DNA of 64,000 bases from Microbacterium sp. SY138 (GCF_039729145.1 NZ_CP155793.1:1488001-1552000); one strand, 5' to 3'; positions 48,474 to 57,475 are shown, numbered from the stretch's first letter. A program made the numbers and translations. The notes: generated by a model from the sequence alone, not told the origin.

Positions 48474-48485
48474 CCCGATCGATCC

Positions 48486-48520
48486 CGAAGGGCGTCCGTC
48501 ATCACGACGGGCGCCCTTCG
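48486..48520 (+). terminator. Terminator hairpin of clpP1-clpP2
   Basis: 15-bp stem with one G-U pair (CGAAGGGCGTCCGTC and GACGGGCGCCCTTCG), loop ATCAC, 12 bp after the clpP2 stop. Confidence 0.85.
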
Positions 48521-48568
48521 TCGTGCCCGGCGGATGTGCAGAGCCCCCACGCTCGATTGCGCATATGA

Positions 48569-48580
48569 GCATCATGATGC
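48569..48580. promoter_or_regulatory. Perfect palindrome GCATCATGATGC upstream of the SorC/deoC operon
   Basis: 12-bp perfect palindrome ending about 20 bp upstream of the TACTCT hexamer, i.e. at the -35 position. This is a good candidate operator for the adjacent SorC-type regulator. Confidence 0.5.
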
Positions 48581-48599
48581 GCGAACGCTGATGAGGGCC

Positions 48600-48605
48600 T
48601 ACTCT
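48600..48605 (+). promoter_or_regulatory. -10 element (TACTCT) of the SorC-deoC-ald operon
   Basis: TACTCT 20 bp before the GTG start. The leader carries a strong GGAAGGAGG ribosome-binding site 5 nt before GTG. Confidence 0.5.
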
Positions 48606-48625
48606 GGGAGAGGAAGGAGGATGCC

Positions 48626-49561
48626 GTGGAAGAAGATCTGCTCATGGTTCGCGTCGCCGAGCTGTACTACGACGAGGACAAGACCCAGGACGAGATCGGC
48701 GGACTCCTCAAGATCTCCCGCTGGAAGGTCGGCCGCCTGCTGACGCAGGCTCGCGAACGCGGCATCGTGCGCATCGAGATCGTGCATCCCCGCGCCCGCA
48801 GGCTCGGCCTCGAGCGGCTTCTGGTCGACCGATTCGGACTGACGGACGCCGTCGTCGTGCCGGCCCCGGAAGGCGATGACGGCACGCTCGAGCGGGTGGC
48901 GCAGGCCGCCGCCGACTTCCTGACCGCACTGCGGCCGGTGCCCCGCACACTCGGGGTGAGCTGGGGGCGCACGCTCCGCGCCGTCGCCGAGGCGCTCCCG
49001 GATGGATGGGCGAACGGCGTGACGGTCGTGCAGCTCAACGGGGGAGTGAGCCTGAATCGGCGCTCCGGCGGGGCGGCAGGCCTCGCTGTCACGATCGCTC
49101 AGCGCGCGTCTGGCCAGGTCTCGCTGCTGCCGAGCCCGGCCATCCTCGAGCGTGTGGAGACGAAGCAGGCGATCGAGTCCGACCGCACCGTCGCTGCCGT
49201 GCTCGAAGAAGCAGCGGAGGCGCAGGCATTCCTGTTCACCGCAGGGCCGTGCGACGCTTCATCCGCGCACGTCGAGAACGGCTACCTCAGCGCTGAGGAC
49301 GTGGAAGAGCTCGCGCGTCGCGGCGCCGTCGGAGACGTTCTCGGCCGCTACGTCGACGCCGAGGGGAACATCGTCGATTCGCAGCTCGATGCGCGAACGG
49401 TCGGCGTCTCGCTCGATCGTCTGCGCGGAGCCGCCCGCGCGATCTTCGTCACGGCGGGCCCCGCCAAGCACGACATCGCACGAACCGTGGTCACCAGCGG
49501 CCTGTGCGGCGTTCTGGTGACCGATGAGACCACAGCACGAGCATTGTTGGAGGAACAGTGA
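48626..49561 (+). CDS. SorC/DeoR-type sugar-binding transcriptional regulator
   Basis: A 311-residue regulator of the SorC (sugar-binding domain) family, like Bacillus DeoR and CggR. The N-terminal winged helix is ELYYDEDKTQDEIGGLLKIS followed by RWKVGRLLTQARERGIV; the C-terminal effector domain has GVSWGRTLRAVAEAL, ALPSPAILE-type loops and a GAVGDVLGRYVDAEGN segment. In Bacillus the effector of DeoR is deoxyribose-5-phosphate, which fits the deoC gene that its 3' end overlaps (GTGA). GTG start at 48626 behind GGAAGGAGG. Confidence 0.9.
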   Translation: MEEDLLMVRVAELYYDEDKTQDEIGGLLKISRWKVGRLLTQARERGIVRIEIVHPRARRLGLERLLVDRFGLTDAVVVPAPEGDDGTLERVAQAAADFLTALRPVPRTLGVSWGRTLRAVAEALPDGWANGVTVVQLNGGVSLNRRSGGAAGLAVTIAQRASGQVSLLPSPAILERVETKQAIESDRTVAAVLEEAAEAQAFLFTAGPCDASSAHVENGYLSAEDVEELARRGAVGDVLGRYVDAEGNIVDSQLDARTVGVSLDRLRGAARAIFVTAGPAKHDIARTVVTSGLCGVLVTDETTARALLEEQ

Positions 49562-50559
49562 CGACCAAAGAACTCAGCCGCAGGACGGCGGTGGACGTTC
49601 TGGGCGGAGAGCCCGACGACGCCACCCTCCGACGTTTCCTGCACGGACTCCCCGGTGTGGATGCCGTCGGTCTCGAGCAGCGCGCTGCCGGGCTCGGCAC
49701 CCGCTCCATCAAGACCACCTCGAAGGCGTGGGCCCTCGACACGATCATCAAGCTGATCGACCTCACGACGCTCGAGGGTGCGGACACCCCTGGCAAGGTG
49801 CGCTCGCTCGTCGCCAAGGCGAAGACCCCCGACGCCGCAGACCCCTCGACTCCACGGGTCGCCGCGGTCTGCGTCTATGGCGACATGGTCGGCGACGCCG
49901 TCGTCGCGCTCGGCGGCCTGCACGGCGACCCCGACGACGGAATGATCTCCGTCGCCGCGGTGGCCACGGCGTTCCCGAGCGGGCGCTCGTCTCTCGCGAT
50001 CAAGCTCGCCGACACCGCTGAGGCGGTCGCCGCCGGAGCCGACGAGATCGACATGGTCATCGACCGTGGGGCTTTCCTCTCCGGCCGCTACGGCCTCGTG
50101 TTCGACCAGATCGCCCAGGTCAAGGAAGCATGCCGTCGCGAGGACGGTTCATACGCCTCGCTCAAGGTGATCCTGGAGACCGGCGAGCTGAACACCTACG
50201 ACAACATCAAGCGCGCCTCGTGGCTGGGCATCCTGGCGGGAGGGGACTTCATCAAGACCTCGACCGGAAAGGTGCAGCCCGCCGCGACGCTTCCGACGAC
50301 TCTTCTCATGCTGGAGACCGTGCGTGACTGGCACCGCGGCACCGGCGAGAAGATCGGCGTGAAGCCGGCCGGTGGCATCCGCTCCTCGAAGGACGCGGTG
50401 AAGTACCTGGTGACCGTCGCCGAGACGGTGGGCGAGGAGTGGTTGCAGCCGCACCTCTTCCGGTTCGGCGCATCCAGCCTCCTCAACGATGTGCTCCTGC
50501 AGCGTCAGAAGCTCAGCTCCGGCCACTACTCGGGCCCCGACTACGTCACGATCGACTGA
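49558..50559 (+). CDS. deoC: Deoxyribose-phosphate aldolase
   Basis: Class I aldolase that splits 2-deoxyribose-5-phosphate into glyceraldehyde-3-phosphate and acetaldehyde. The 333-residue protein has the Schiff-base Lys233 in GGDFIKTSTGK and the second catalytic Lys in KPAGGIRSS; VCVYGDMV and GADEIDMVIDRGAF are also typical. It is longer than E. coli DeoC (259) because of an N-terminal extension of about 60 residues. GTG start overlapping the regulator gene. The two aldehyde dehydrogenase-like genes that follow would deal with the acetaldehyde. Confidence 0.95.
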   Translation: MTTKELSRRTAVDVLGGEPDDATLRRFLHGLPGVDAVGLEQRAAGLGTRSIKTTSKAWALDTIIKLIDLTTLEGADTPGKVRSLVAKAKTPDAADPSTPRVAAVCVYGDMVGDAVVALGGLHGDPDDGMISVAAVATAFPSGRSSLAIKLADTAEAVAAGADEIDMVIDRGAFLSGRYGLVFDQIAQVKEACRREDGSYASLKVILETGELNTYDNIKRASWLGILAGGDFIKTSTGKVQPAATLPTTLLMLETVRDWHRGTGEKIGVKPAGGIRSSKDAVKYLVTVAETVGEEWLQPHLFRFGASSLLNDVLLQRQKLSSGHYSGPDYVTID

Positions 50560-50572
50560 CGGGAAGACGAAC

Positions 50573-52015
50573 ATGTCATTTCTGGAATACGCTCCCGCAC
50601 CGGAGTCCACCGCGATCCTGAACCTCAAGGACAGCTACGGCCTGTTCATCGACGGCGAGTTCGTCGACGGTTCCGGCACCCCGTTCCACACGATCTCGCC
50701 GGCGACGGAGAAGCACATCGCCGAGATCGCCTCGGCCAGCGACGAGGATGTCGACCGCGCGGTCGCCGCCGCCCGTCGTGCCTACGAGAAGACCTGGTCG
50801 AAGATGAGCGGTCGCGACCGTGGGAAGTACCTCTTCCGCATCGCCCGCCTCGTGCAGGAGCGCGCTCGCGAGCTCGCCGTCGCCGAGAGCCTCGACAACG
50901 GCAAGCCGATCAAGGAGAGCCGTGACGTCGACGTGCCGCTCGTCGCCTCCTGGTTCTTCTACTACGCGGGCTGGGCGGACAAGCTCGACCATGCGGGTCT
51001 CGGCGCCGACCCCCGCGCGCTGGGCGTCGCCGGTCAGATCATCCCCTGGAACTTCCCTCTGCTGATGCTGGCGTGGAAGATCGCTCCCGCCCTCGCCGCG
51101 GGCAACACGGTCGTGCTCAAGCCCGCAGAGACCACGCCCCTCACGGCGCTGATCTTCGCGGAGATCCTGCAGCAGGCCGACCTGCCGGCGGGTGTCGTGA
51201 ACATCGTGACGGGTGCCGGAGCCACCGGTTCCACCCTCGTGCGCCACCCCGACGTCGACAAGGTCGCCTTCACCGGTTCAACCGGTGTCGGTCGTGACAT
51301 CGCACGGGCCGTGGCAGGCACCCACAAGAAGCTGACGCTGGAGCTCGGCGGGAAAGCTGCGAACATCGTCTTCGACGACGCCCCCATCGACCAGGCGGTC
51401 GAAGGCATCGTGAACGGGATCTTCTTCAACCAGGGTCACGTGTGCTGCGCCGGCAGTCGTCTGCTCGTGCAGGAGTCGATCCACGACGAGGTCGTCGACA
51501 GGCTCAAGACGCGTCTGTCGACCCTGCGTCTGGGCGACCCCCTCGACAAGAACACCGACATCGGTGCGATCAACTCCGCTGCGCAGCTGGCCCGTATCCG
51601 CGAGCTCAGCGACATCGGCGAGGCCGAGGGCGCCGAGCGCTGGACCGCGGACTGCGCCATTCCGGAGCAGGGTTTCTGGTTCGCACCCACCATCTTCACC
51701 GGTGTCGAGGCATCGCATCGCATCGCCCGCGACGAGGTCTTCGGCCCGGTGCTCTCGGTGCTCACCTTCCGCACGCCCGCCGAGGCGATCGCGAAGGCGA
51801 ACAACACGCCCTACGGTCTCTCCGCCGGGATCTGGTCCGACAAGGGATCGCGCATCCTCGCTGTGGCTGACCGCCTGCGTGCCGGCGTGATCTGGGCCAA
51901 CACCTTCAACCGCTTCGACCCGTCGAGCCCGTTCGGCGGGTACAAGGAGTCCGGATTCGGCCGCGAGGGCGGTCGCCAGGGTCTCACCGCCTACCTCAAG
52001 GGAGCCGCAGCATGA
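50573..52015 (+). CDS. Aldehyde dehydrogenase, catalytically complete but lacking the usual C-terminal tail
   Basis: A 480-residue NAD(P)-dependent aldehyde dehydrogenase. All catalytic residues are present: N160 in IPWNFPLL, cofactor Lys183 in VLKPAETTPL, E257 in LELGGK and the nucleophile Cys (C291 or C292 in GHVCCAGSR). The protein stops at GREGGRQGLTAYLKGAAA; family members normally continue with an EVKTV-type strand that belongs to the oligomerisation domain. The following gene, overlapping by ATGA, supplies exactly such a tail. The expected role is oxidation of acetaldehyde from DeoC. I start at the ATG at 50573 behind GGGAAGACGAAC. Confidence 0.93.
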   Translation: MSFLEYAPAPESTAILNLKDSYGLFIDGEFVDGSGTPFHTISPATEKHIAEIASASDEDVDRAVAAARRAYEKTWSKMSGRDRGKYLFRIARLVQERARELAVAESLDNGKPIKESRDVDVPLVASWFFYYAGWADKLDHAGLGADPRALGVAGQIIPWNFPLLMLAWKIAPALAAGNTVVLKPAETTPLTALIFAEILQQADLPAGVVNIVTGAGATGSTLVRHPDVDKVAFTGSTGVGRDIARAVAGTHKKLTLELGGKAANIVFDDAPIDQAVEGIVNGIFFNQGHVCCAGSRLLVQESIHDEVVDRLKTRLSTLRLGDPLDKNTDIGAINSAAQLARIRELSDIGEAEGAERWTADCAIPEQGFWFAPTIFTGVEASHRIARDEVFGPVLSVLTFRTPAEAIAKANNTPYGLSAGIWSDKGSRILAVADRLRAGVIWANTFNRFDPSSPFGGYKESGFGREGGRQGLTAYLKGAAA

Positions 52016-52863
52016 GCAAGCGACTGACTGTTCCGAAGACGTACAAGCTGGCGATCGGCGGGGCCTTCCCGCGGAGCGAGTCCGGCCGCACGTACGAGGT
52101 GCTCACGCCGAAGGGGGCCTTCCTCGCGAACGCCGCGAAGGGCTCCCGCAAGGACGCCCGCGACGCCGTGGTCGCCGCCCGATCCGCCGTCAAGGGCTGG
52201 TCCGGTGCGACCGCCTACAACCGCGGCCAGGTCCTGTACCGCGTCGCGGAGGTGCTGGAGGGGCGTCGCGCGCAGTTCATCGACGAGATCGCGGCTCAGG
52301 AGGGCGTGTCGTCCGCGGCCGCGGCCTCGCAGGTCGATGAAGCTATCGACCTCTGGGTCTGGTACGCCGGATGGTGCGACAAGTACGCACAGGTGGCGGG
52401 CAACGCGAACCCCGTGTCGGGGCCGTACTTCAACATCTCCGTGCCAGAGCCGACCGGTGTCGTGGCGATCGTCGCCCCGCAGGACTCGGCGCTGCTCGGT
52501 CTGGTGTCGGTCGTGGCTCCGGCTCTGGTCGCCGGGAACACGGTTGTGGTCGTCGCGAGCGAGCAGCACCCGCTCTCGGCCATCAGCCTCGCCGAGGTCC
52601 TCGCCACCAGCGACGTCCCGGGCGGAGTCGTGAACGTGCTGACGGGTTCGCCCGCGGAGATCGCTCCGTGGCTGGCTTCGCACCAGGACGTGAACGCTCT
52701 CGACCTGGCCGGAGCCGGCGCTCTCGACTGGGTCGACATGCAGATCGCCGCGGCGGAGACGCTCAAGCGGGTGCTCGCCCCGGGAGACGTCGTCGCCTCG
52801 CCGGAGCGGATCGGTGCCTTCACCGAGGTGAAGACCGTCTGGCACACCAAGAGCATGGTCTGA
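52012..52863 (+). CDS. Half-length aldehyde dehydrogenase paralogue, predicted pseudoenzyme
   Basis: A 283-residue protein aligning with the N-terminal, cofactor-binding half of aldehyde dehydrogenases (VAIVAPQDSALLGLVSVV, APALVAGNTVVVVASEQHPL, VPGGVVNVLTGSP). Catalytic Asn is replaced (APQDSA instead of PWNFP) and cofactor Lys is replaced (VVASEQ instead of LKPAET). The general-base Glu and nucleophilic Cys are absent because the catalytic domain is deleted, yet the protein ends FTEVKTVWHTKSMV, the oligomerisation tail of a full-length enzyme. The gene is intact, coupled by ATGA to the complete dehydrogenase and followed by a terminator, so it looks selected rather than decayed. It is probably a structural or regulatory partner. 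Confidence 0.85.
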   Translation: MSKRLTVPKTYKLAIGGAFPRSESGRTYEVLTPKGAFLANAAKGSRKDARDAVVAARSAVKGWSGATAYNRGQVLYRVAEVLEGRRAQFIDEIAAQEGVSSAAAASQVDEAIDLWVWYAGWCDKYAQVAGNANPVSGPYFNISVPEPTGVVAIVAPQDSALLGLVSVVAPALVAGNTVVVVASEQHPLSAISLAEVLATSDVPGGVVNVLTGSPAEIAPWLASHQDVNALDLAGAGALDWVDMQIAAAETLKRVLAPGDVVASPERIGAFTEVKTVWHTKSMV

Positions 52864-52879
52864 CCGTTCTGACGACCTC

Positions 52880-52940
52880 ATGAAGGGGGTCGGGAGCCTT
52901 CGCCCACGACCGGGCAGCTGAAGGCTCCCGGCCCCTTCAT
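52880..52940 (+). terminator. Terminator hairpin of the deoC operon
   Basis: Long stem (ATGAAGGGG...CGGGAGCCTTC pairing with GAAGGCTCCCG...CCCTTCAT) with one internal mismatch and an 18-nt loop, 16 bp after the stop of the half-dehydrogenase gene. Confidence 0.8.
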
Positions 52941-52997
52941 CGTTTCGCGATCCGATGTCGAATGCCCTCAATGCGGCCCGGTGTCGTATGCAGAGGT

Positions 52998-53003
52998 TAG
53001 GCT
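52998..53003 (+). promoter_or_regulatory. -10 element (TAGGCT) of clpX
   Basis: TAGGCT 38 bp before the clpX ATG. The leader includes an AGGAGG ribosome-binding site close to the start. Confidence 0.45.
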
Positions 53004-53041
53004 CGAAGAACGATCTCTGATCCCCCCCTAGGAGGACGCGC

Positions 53042-54310
53042 ATGGCCCGCATCGGTGAAAGCGCTGACCTGTTCAAATGCTCTTTCTGCGGAAAGAGTCA
53101 GAAGCAGGTCCAGCAGCTCATCGCCGGCCCCGGCGTGTACATCTGCGACGAGTGCGTCGAGCTGTGCAACGAGATCATCGAAGAGCGGATGGCCGAGTCG
53201 TCCGCAGACGGGGTCGCCGAGTTCGAGCTCCCGAAGCCGCGTGAGATCTTCGCCTTCCTCGAGGAGTACGTGGTCGGGCAGGAGCCCGCCAAGCGCGCTC
53301 TCGCCGTCGCCGTCTACAACCACTACAAGCGGGTGCGGGCACACGGCACCCTGCAGACGGCCGAGCAGAAGGCCGAAGAGGTCGAGATCGCCAAGAGCAA
53401 CATCCTGCTCATCGGGCCGACCGGCTGCGGCAAGACCTACCTCGCGCAGACGCTCGCGAAGCGCCTCAACGTCCCCTTCGCCGTCGCCGACGCCACGGCG
53501 CTGACCGAGGCCGGCTACGTCGGAGAAGACGTCGAGAACATCCTCCTCAAGCTCATCCAGGCCGCGGACTACGACGTCAAGCGCGCCGAGCAGGGCATCA
53601 TCTACATCGACGAGGTCGACAAGATCGCCCGTAAGGCCGAGAACCCGTCGATCACCCGCGACGTCTCGGGCGAGGGTGTGCAGCAGGCCCTCCTGAAGAT
53701 CATCGAGGGCACGGTCGCCTCGGTCCCTCCGCAGGGCGGCCGCAAGCACCCGCATCAGGAGTTCCTGCAGATCGATACGTCGAACGTGCTGTTCATCGTC
53801 GCCGGGGCCTTCGCCGGTCTCGAAGACATCGTGTCGGCGCGCGTCGGCAAGCACGGCATCGGCTTCGGTGCCCCGCTGCACGATAAGGGCAAGGACCTCG
53901 ACCTGTTCAGCGAGGTGCTCCCGGAAGACCTGCACAAGTTCGGGCTGATCCCCGAGTTCATCGGGCGTCTGCCGGTCGTCACCAATGTGTCGCCGCTCGA
54001 CCAGGATGCACTGATCGACATCCTCACCGGGCCGCGCAATGCGCTGGTGAAGCAGTACCAGCGCATGTTCGAGATCGACGGCGTGCAGCTCGAGTTCGAA
54101 GAAGATGCGCTGCGATCCATCGCCGACCTGGCCGTCGAACGCAAGACCGGTGCCCGTGGACTCCGGGCGATCCTGGAGGACGTGCTCGGACCCATCATGT
54201 TCGAGATCCCCTCGGCGGAGGACGTCGCCAAGGTCATCGTCACCCGTGCAGCCGTCGATGAAGGCGCACCGCCCACGATCGTGATGGAGCGCAAGCGCAA
54301 GAGCGCATGA
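53042..54310 (+). CDS. clpX: ATP-dependent Clp protease ATP-binding subunit ClpX
   Basis: AAA+ unfoldase that feeds substrates to ClpP1P2, 422 residues. The N-terminal zinc domain has CSFCGKS (about residues 14-20) and CDECVELC (about 36-43). Walker A is [12 protein letters not shown] (about 125-136), Walker [13 protein letters not shown], the RKHPHQEF and [13 protein letters not shown] segments (pore and sensor 2) are present. It is separated from clpP1-clpP2 by the deoC cluster, with its own promoter. It overlaps the Nudix gene by ATGA. Confidence 0.97.
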   Translation: MARIGESADLFKCSFCGKSQKQVQQLIAGPGVYICDECVELCNEIIEERMAESSADGVAEFELPKPREIFAFLEEYVVGQEPAKRALAVAVYNHYKRVRAHGTLQTAEQKAEEVEIAKSNILLIGPTGCGKTYLAQTLAKRLNVPFAVADATALTEAGYVGEDVENILLKLIQAADYDVKRAEQGIIYIDEVDKIARKAENPSITRDVSGEGVQQALLKIIEGTVASVPPQGGRKHPHQEFLQIDTSNVLFIVAGAFAGLEDIVSARVGKHGIGFGAPLHDKGKDLDLFSEVLPEDLHKFGLIPEFIGRLPVVTNVSPLDQDALIDILTGPRNALVKQYQRMFEIDGVQLEFEEDALRSIADLAVERKTGARGLRAILEDVLGPIMFEIPSAEDVAKVIVTRAAVDEGAPPTIVMERKRKSA

Positions 54311-54861
54311 GCGCGGAGCCGGTTCCCTGGAAGACGGTGGCGAGGAAGACTCTCGTCGCCGACCGATGGATCCGACTGCATGAGGACAGATGCGAAGACG
54401 TGAGCGGGCGCTCGATAGCCCCGTACTACGTGCTGGAGTACGGCGACTGGATCTCGGTCCTCGCCCTCGACCGGAACGACGATGCCATCCTGGTGGAGGA
54501 ATATCGGCACGGTGCCCGCGTCGTGGCGCTCGGCACGATCGGCGGGGGAGTAGAGCCTGGCGAGGCTCCGGAGGATGCGGCCGCCCGCGAACTCCTGGAG
54601 GAGACGGGCTTCGTGGCAGATGAGCTCATCGACCTCGGTGCGACGTGGGCGAACTTCGGCAACCACACCAACCGCGTGCATCACTTCCTCGCTCGCGGAT
54701 GCACGCGCATCGTGGAGCAGTCGCTCGACGACAGCGAGTCGATCGCCGTGCACGTGCTGTCACTGGACGGACTCGGCGACCGCCTCTCGCAGAGCTACCA
54801 CCAGCTCACCTGGTACAAAGCGATGGAGCAGCTCGGACGATGCGTCCCGCCGATCCCGTAG
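54307..54861 (+). CDS. Nudix hydrolase (ADP-ribose pyrophosphatase-like)
   Basis: A 184-residue Nudix enzyme that cleaves nucleoside diphosphates linked to another moiety. The Nudix box [20 protein letters not shown] then ETGF matches Gx5Ex7REUXEEXGU (about residues 79-101). The N-terminal region ([32 protein letters not shown]) resembles ADP-ribose pyrophosphatases. Substrate not proven. Translationally coupled to clpX. Confidence 0.87.
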   Translation: MSAEPVPWKTVARKTLVADRWIRLHEDRCEDVSGRSIAPYYVLEYGDWISVLALDRNDDAILVEEYRHGARVVALGTIGGGVEPGEAPEDAAARELLEETGFVADELIDLGATWANFGNHTNRVHHFLARGCTRIVEQSLDDSESIAVHVLSLDGLGDRLSQSYHQLTWYKAMEQLGRCVPPIP

Positions 54862-54874
54862 ACGTCTGATGACC

Positions 54875-55372
54875 TCAGGCGGTCGGCATGACGAGATCGG
54901 TGCGCAGCTCTGACGGGGTGGTGCTCGGGTCGGACACGTAGATCTCGATCCAGACGCCGCCGGGACGGAGCCCCTGGGCGCCTGCACGCTCGACGAGACC
55001 ACCCCAGGCGCCGCCGAGCTCCTCGTAGGAGCCGAACAGGGTCGTCGCGACCGCAGGGCCCGCGGGCAGCCTTGAGGCGACGATGACGCGCCCGCTGGCC
55101 GTGGGGATCGGGTTCTCCGGGGGAGTTTGCACGGGGAAGCCGAGTTCGAGGTCGAAGAGGTCCATCGGATCTCCGTGATAGATCGCGAGCGCGGGGCCGG
55201 TCGGGACCAGCACGTCTCCGGCGAAGGTGAGCGCGATCGCCGAGTAGCCGGCATCGAATGCCTCCTGGATGTCGGCCAGACGGATGCCGTTGTGGCGGAT
55301 CACCGCGAGGGGGACGGCGTCGAGGTCGAGGCGGTCCGCGGGACCGAATGGGGACTCAGGGAATGCGTTCAT
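54875..55372 (-). CDS. GyrI-like small-molecule-binding domain protein
   Basis: A 165-residue single-domain protein of the GyrI-like/AraC-effector-binding type: AVIRHNGIRLADIQEAFDAG, PTGPALAIYHGDPMDLFDLE and a C-terminal WIEIYVSDPS. The catalytic or ligand-binding Glu of related domains is at WIEIY. Stand-alone members are thought to bind or hydrolyse small molecules. ATG start at 55372, only 4 bp downstream of the M3 peptidase stop on the same strand, so the two are cotranscribed. Confidence 0.78.
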   Translation of the reverse strand: MNAFPESPFGPADRLDLDAVPLAVIRHNGIRLADIQEAFDAGYSAIALTFAGDVLVPTGPALAIYHGDPMDLFDLELGFPVQTPPENPIPTASGRVIVASRLPAGPAVATTLFGSYEELGGAWGGLVERAGAQGLRPGGVWIEIYVSDPSTTPSELRTDLVMPTA

Positions 55373-55376
55373 GCGC

Positions 55377-57443
55377 TCAGAGTCTCACGACTCCGTCGCC
55401 CAGTCCACGGCGCTTCAGGAGCGGTTCGATCTCGGCATCGCGGCCACGGAAGTCGCGGTAGGCGTCGAGCGGATCCTTCGAGCCGCCCACCCCGAGCAGA
55501 CGCCGACGGAACCGGTCGCCGTTGCCCCGGGTGAGGCCGCCGTTCGTGCGGAACCACTCGACCGTGTCGGCGTCGAGCACCTCGCTCCAGATGTACGAGT
55601 AGTAGCCCGCGCTGTACCCGCCGGAGAAGACGTGGGCGAAGTACGTCGACGAGTACCGTGTCGGGACGGCCGAGTCGTCCAGGCCGATGTCCGCCAATGC
55701 GGCAGCCTCGAACGCGGCGACGTCGGTGACCTGCACGTCGGTGCCGAGGCGATGCCAGGCCTGATCCAACCAAGCCGCCGCCAGATACTCGCTGGTGGCA
55801 TGCCCCTGGTCGAACGTCTCGGTCGCTCGCAGGCGCTCCACGATCGCGGGGTCGAGCGGCGCACCGGTCTCGTGGTGGCGTGCGTAGTTGTCGAGCACCT
55901 CAGGCCACAGGATCCACATCTCGTTGACCTGGCTCGGGAACTCCACGAAGTCGCGGAACACATTCGTCCCGGCGAAGTGTGGGTAGGTCACGGTCGCGAA
56001 GAGTCCGTGCAGCGCATGCCCGAACTCGTGGAACAGCGTGGTCACCTCATCGAGAGTCAGCAACGTCGGCTCGCCATCTCCCGGAAGCGGCACGTTCAGG
56101 TTGTTGACGACGACGGGAGCCGTGCCGCGCAGGCGCGATTGGCTCACGATCGCGTTCATCCACGCGCCGCCACGCTTCGAGTCCCGGGTGTACAGATCGA
56201 GCACGTACAGGCCGACCGCGGTGCCGTCCTCATCGCGCACCTCGAACACGCGTGCGCCGGGATGGTACGCGGCGAGGTCGTCTCGCTCGGAGAAGGTGAC
56301 GCCGTAGAGTCGGGTCGCCGCGAAGAAGACACCTTCCTGCAGGACGCGCTCTGCCTCGAACCAGGGGCGCAGCGCACTGGAGTCGATGTCGTACCTGGCT
56401 GTACGCACTCGTTCGGTGTAGAAAGCCCAGTCATGCGCCTCGACCGGGAAGGGTGCTGCCTCGGTCTCGTCGACGATCGCCTGGAGGGCCGCGTGCTCGG
56501 CACGGGCGTTGCGCGCGGACGGGGCTGCGAGGCGACGGAGCATCTCTTCGACGGCATCCGGAGTTCCAGCGGTCTCGTCGGCGGTGATGTAGGCGGCGTG
56601 CGAGTCGTAGCCGAGCAGTGTGGCGCGTTTCGCCCGCAACCGCACGATCTCGAGGAGCACCCCTCGGTTGTCGTTGGCATTGTCCCGGGATCCGCGCGCG
56701 AGCGAGGCGGCCATGATGCGCCGCCTCGACTCCCGTACGCGCAGCTGTGCCAGTGCAGGATGCCCGGTGAAGAGCGGCAGGGTGATCAGGTACCTGCCGT
56801 CGAGGCCCCTGTCCGCTGCCGCGCGCGCGGCGGCTGACAGCTCTCCCGCGCTCAGCCCGTCGAGCTCGTCGGCGGTGTCGAAGACCACGGCGAGGTCGTT
56901 GGTGTCGTTCAGGAGGTTGCGTTCGAACGTGTTCGTCAGCGTCGAGAGCTTCTGGTTCAGTGCGGTCAGCTGCGCCTTGGCCTCGTCGTCGAGACCCGCA
57001 CCCGCGTGGGTCATCTCGCGGTGGTGGCGCTCCACCAGGTAGCGCTGCTCAGGGTCGAGATCCAGGGAGTCACGCTGGTCGTACACGTGCTGCACCCGCC
57101 AGTAGAGCTGGCCGTCGAGCGTGATCGCGTCCTGATGCGCGGCCATGAGCGGTGCCAGCTGCTCATCGATCGCCTGGATCTCGGGCGTCGCATCGGCCGA
57201 ACTCACGGTATAGAAGGTGTGCGCCACGCGGTCGAGGAGCTCGCCGGATCGTTCCAGCGCCTCAAGCGTGTTCTCGAACGTCGGCATCGAGCGCACCATG
57301 GTGATGCGCGCGATCTCGCGACGCTGCTCCTCGAAACCCGCCTGGAACGCGGGGAGGTAGTGTTCGGGCCGGATCGCGCCGTAGTCCGGGAGGCCGTAGG
57401 GGAGCGTCGACGGCTGCAGCAGCGGATTCGTGGCGTCGGTCAT
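55377..57443 (-). CDS. dcp: M3 family metallopeptidase (peptidyl-dipeptidase Dcp type)
   Basis: A 688-residue thermolysin-type M3 oligopeptidase. The zinc motif HEFGHALHG lies near residue 465 and the third-ligand Glu downstream in FVEFPSQVNE. Length and the YYSYIWSEVLDAD motif near the C-terminus match Dcp, which removes C-terminal dipeptides. No signal peptide, so it is cytoplasmic peptide turnover. ATG start 6 nt after TAGGCT, a leaderless arrangement. Confidence 0.93.
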   Translation of the reverse strand: MTDATNPLLQPSTLPYGLPDYGAIRPEHYLPAFQAGFEEQRREIARITMVRSMPTFENTLEALERSGELLDRVAHTFYTVSSADATPEIQAIDEQLAPLMAAHQDAITLDGQLYWRVQHVYDQRDSLDLDPEQRYLVERHHREMTHAGAGLDDEAKAQLTALNQKLSTLTNTFERNLLNDTNDLAVVFDTADELDGLSAGELSAAARAAADRGLDGRYLITLPLFTGHPALAQLRVRESRRRIMAASLARGSRDNANDNRGVLLEIVRLRAKRATLLGYDSHAAYITADETAGTPDAVEEMLRRLAAPSARNARAEHAALQAIVDETEAAPFPVEAHDWAFYTERVRTARYDIDSSALRPWFEAERVLQEGVFFAATRLYGVTFSERDDLAAYHPGARVFEVRDEDGTAVGLYVLDLYTRDSKRGGAWMNAIVSQSRLRGTAPVVVNNLNVPLPGDGEPTLLTLDEVTTLFHEFGHALHGLFATVTYPHFAGTNVFRDFVEFPSQVNEMWILWPEVLDNYARHHETGAPLDPAIVERLRATETFDQGHATSEYLAAAWLDQAWHRLGTDVQVTDVAAFEAAALADIGLDDSAVPTRYSSTYFAHVFSGGYSAGYYSYIWSEVLDADTVEWFRTNGGLTRGNGDRFRRRLLGVGGSKDPLDAYRDFRGRDAEIEPLLKRRGLGDGVVRL

Positions 57444-57449
57444 CTTCCG

Positions 57450-57455
57450 AGCCTA
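57450..57455 (-). promoter_or_regulatory. -10 element (TAGGCT) of the dcp operon, leaderless type
   Basis: On the minus strand TAGGCT ends 6 nt before the dcp ATG. Confidence 0.55.
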
Positions 57456-57475
57456 TCCACCCCGGCTGTCCAGGC

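Noticed and set aside
52012..52863. Half-length aldehyde dehydrogenase as a simple decayed pseudogene
   Set aside because: The frame is intact with normal codon use, it is coupled by ATGA to the upstream gene, and it keeps a family C-terminus, which argues for an active role.
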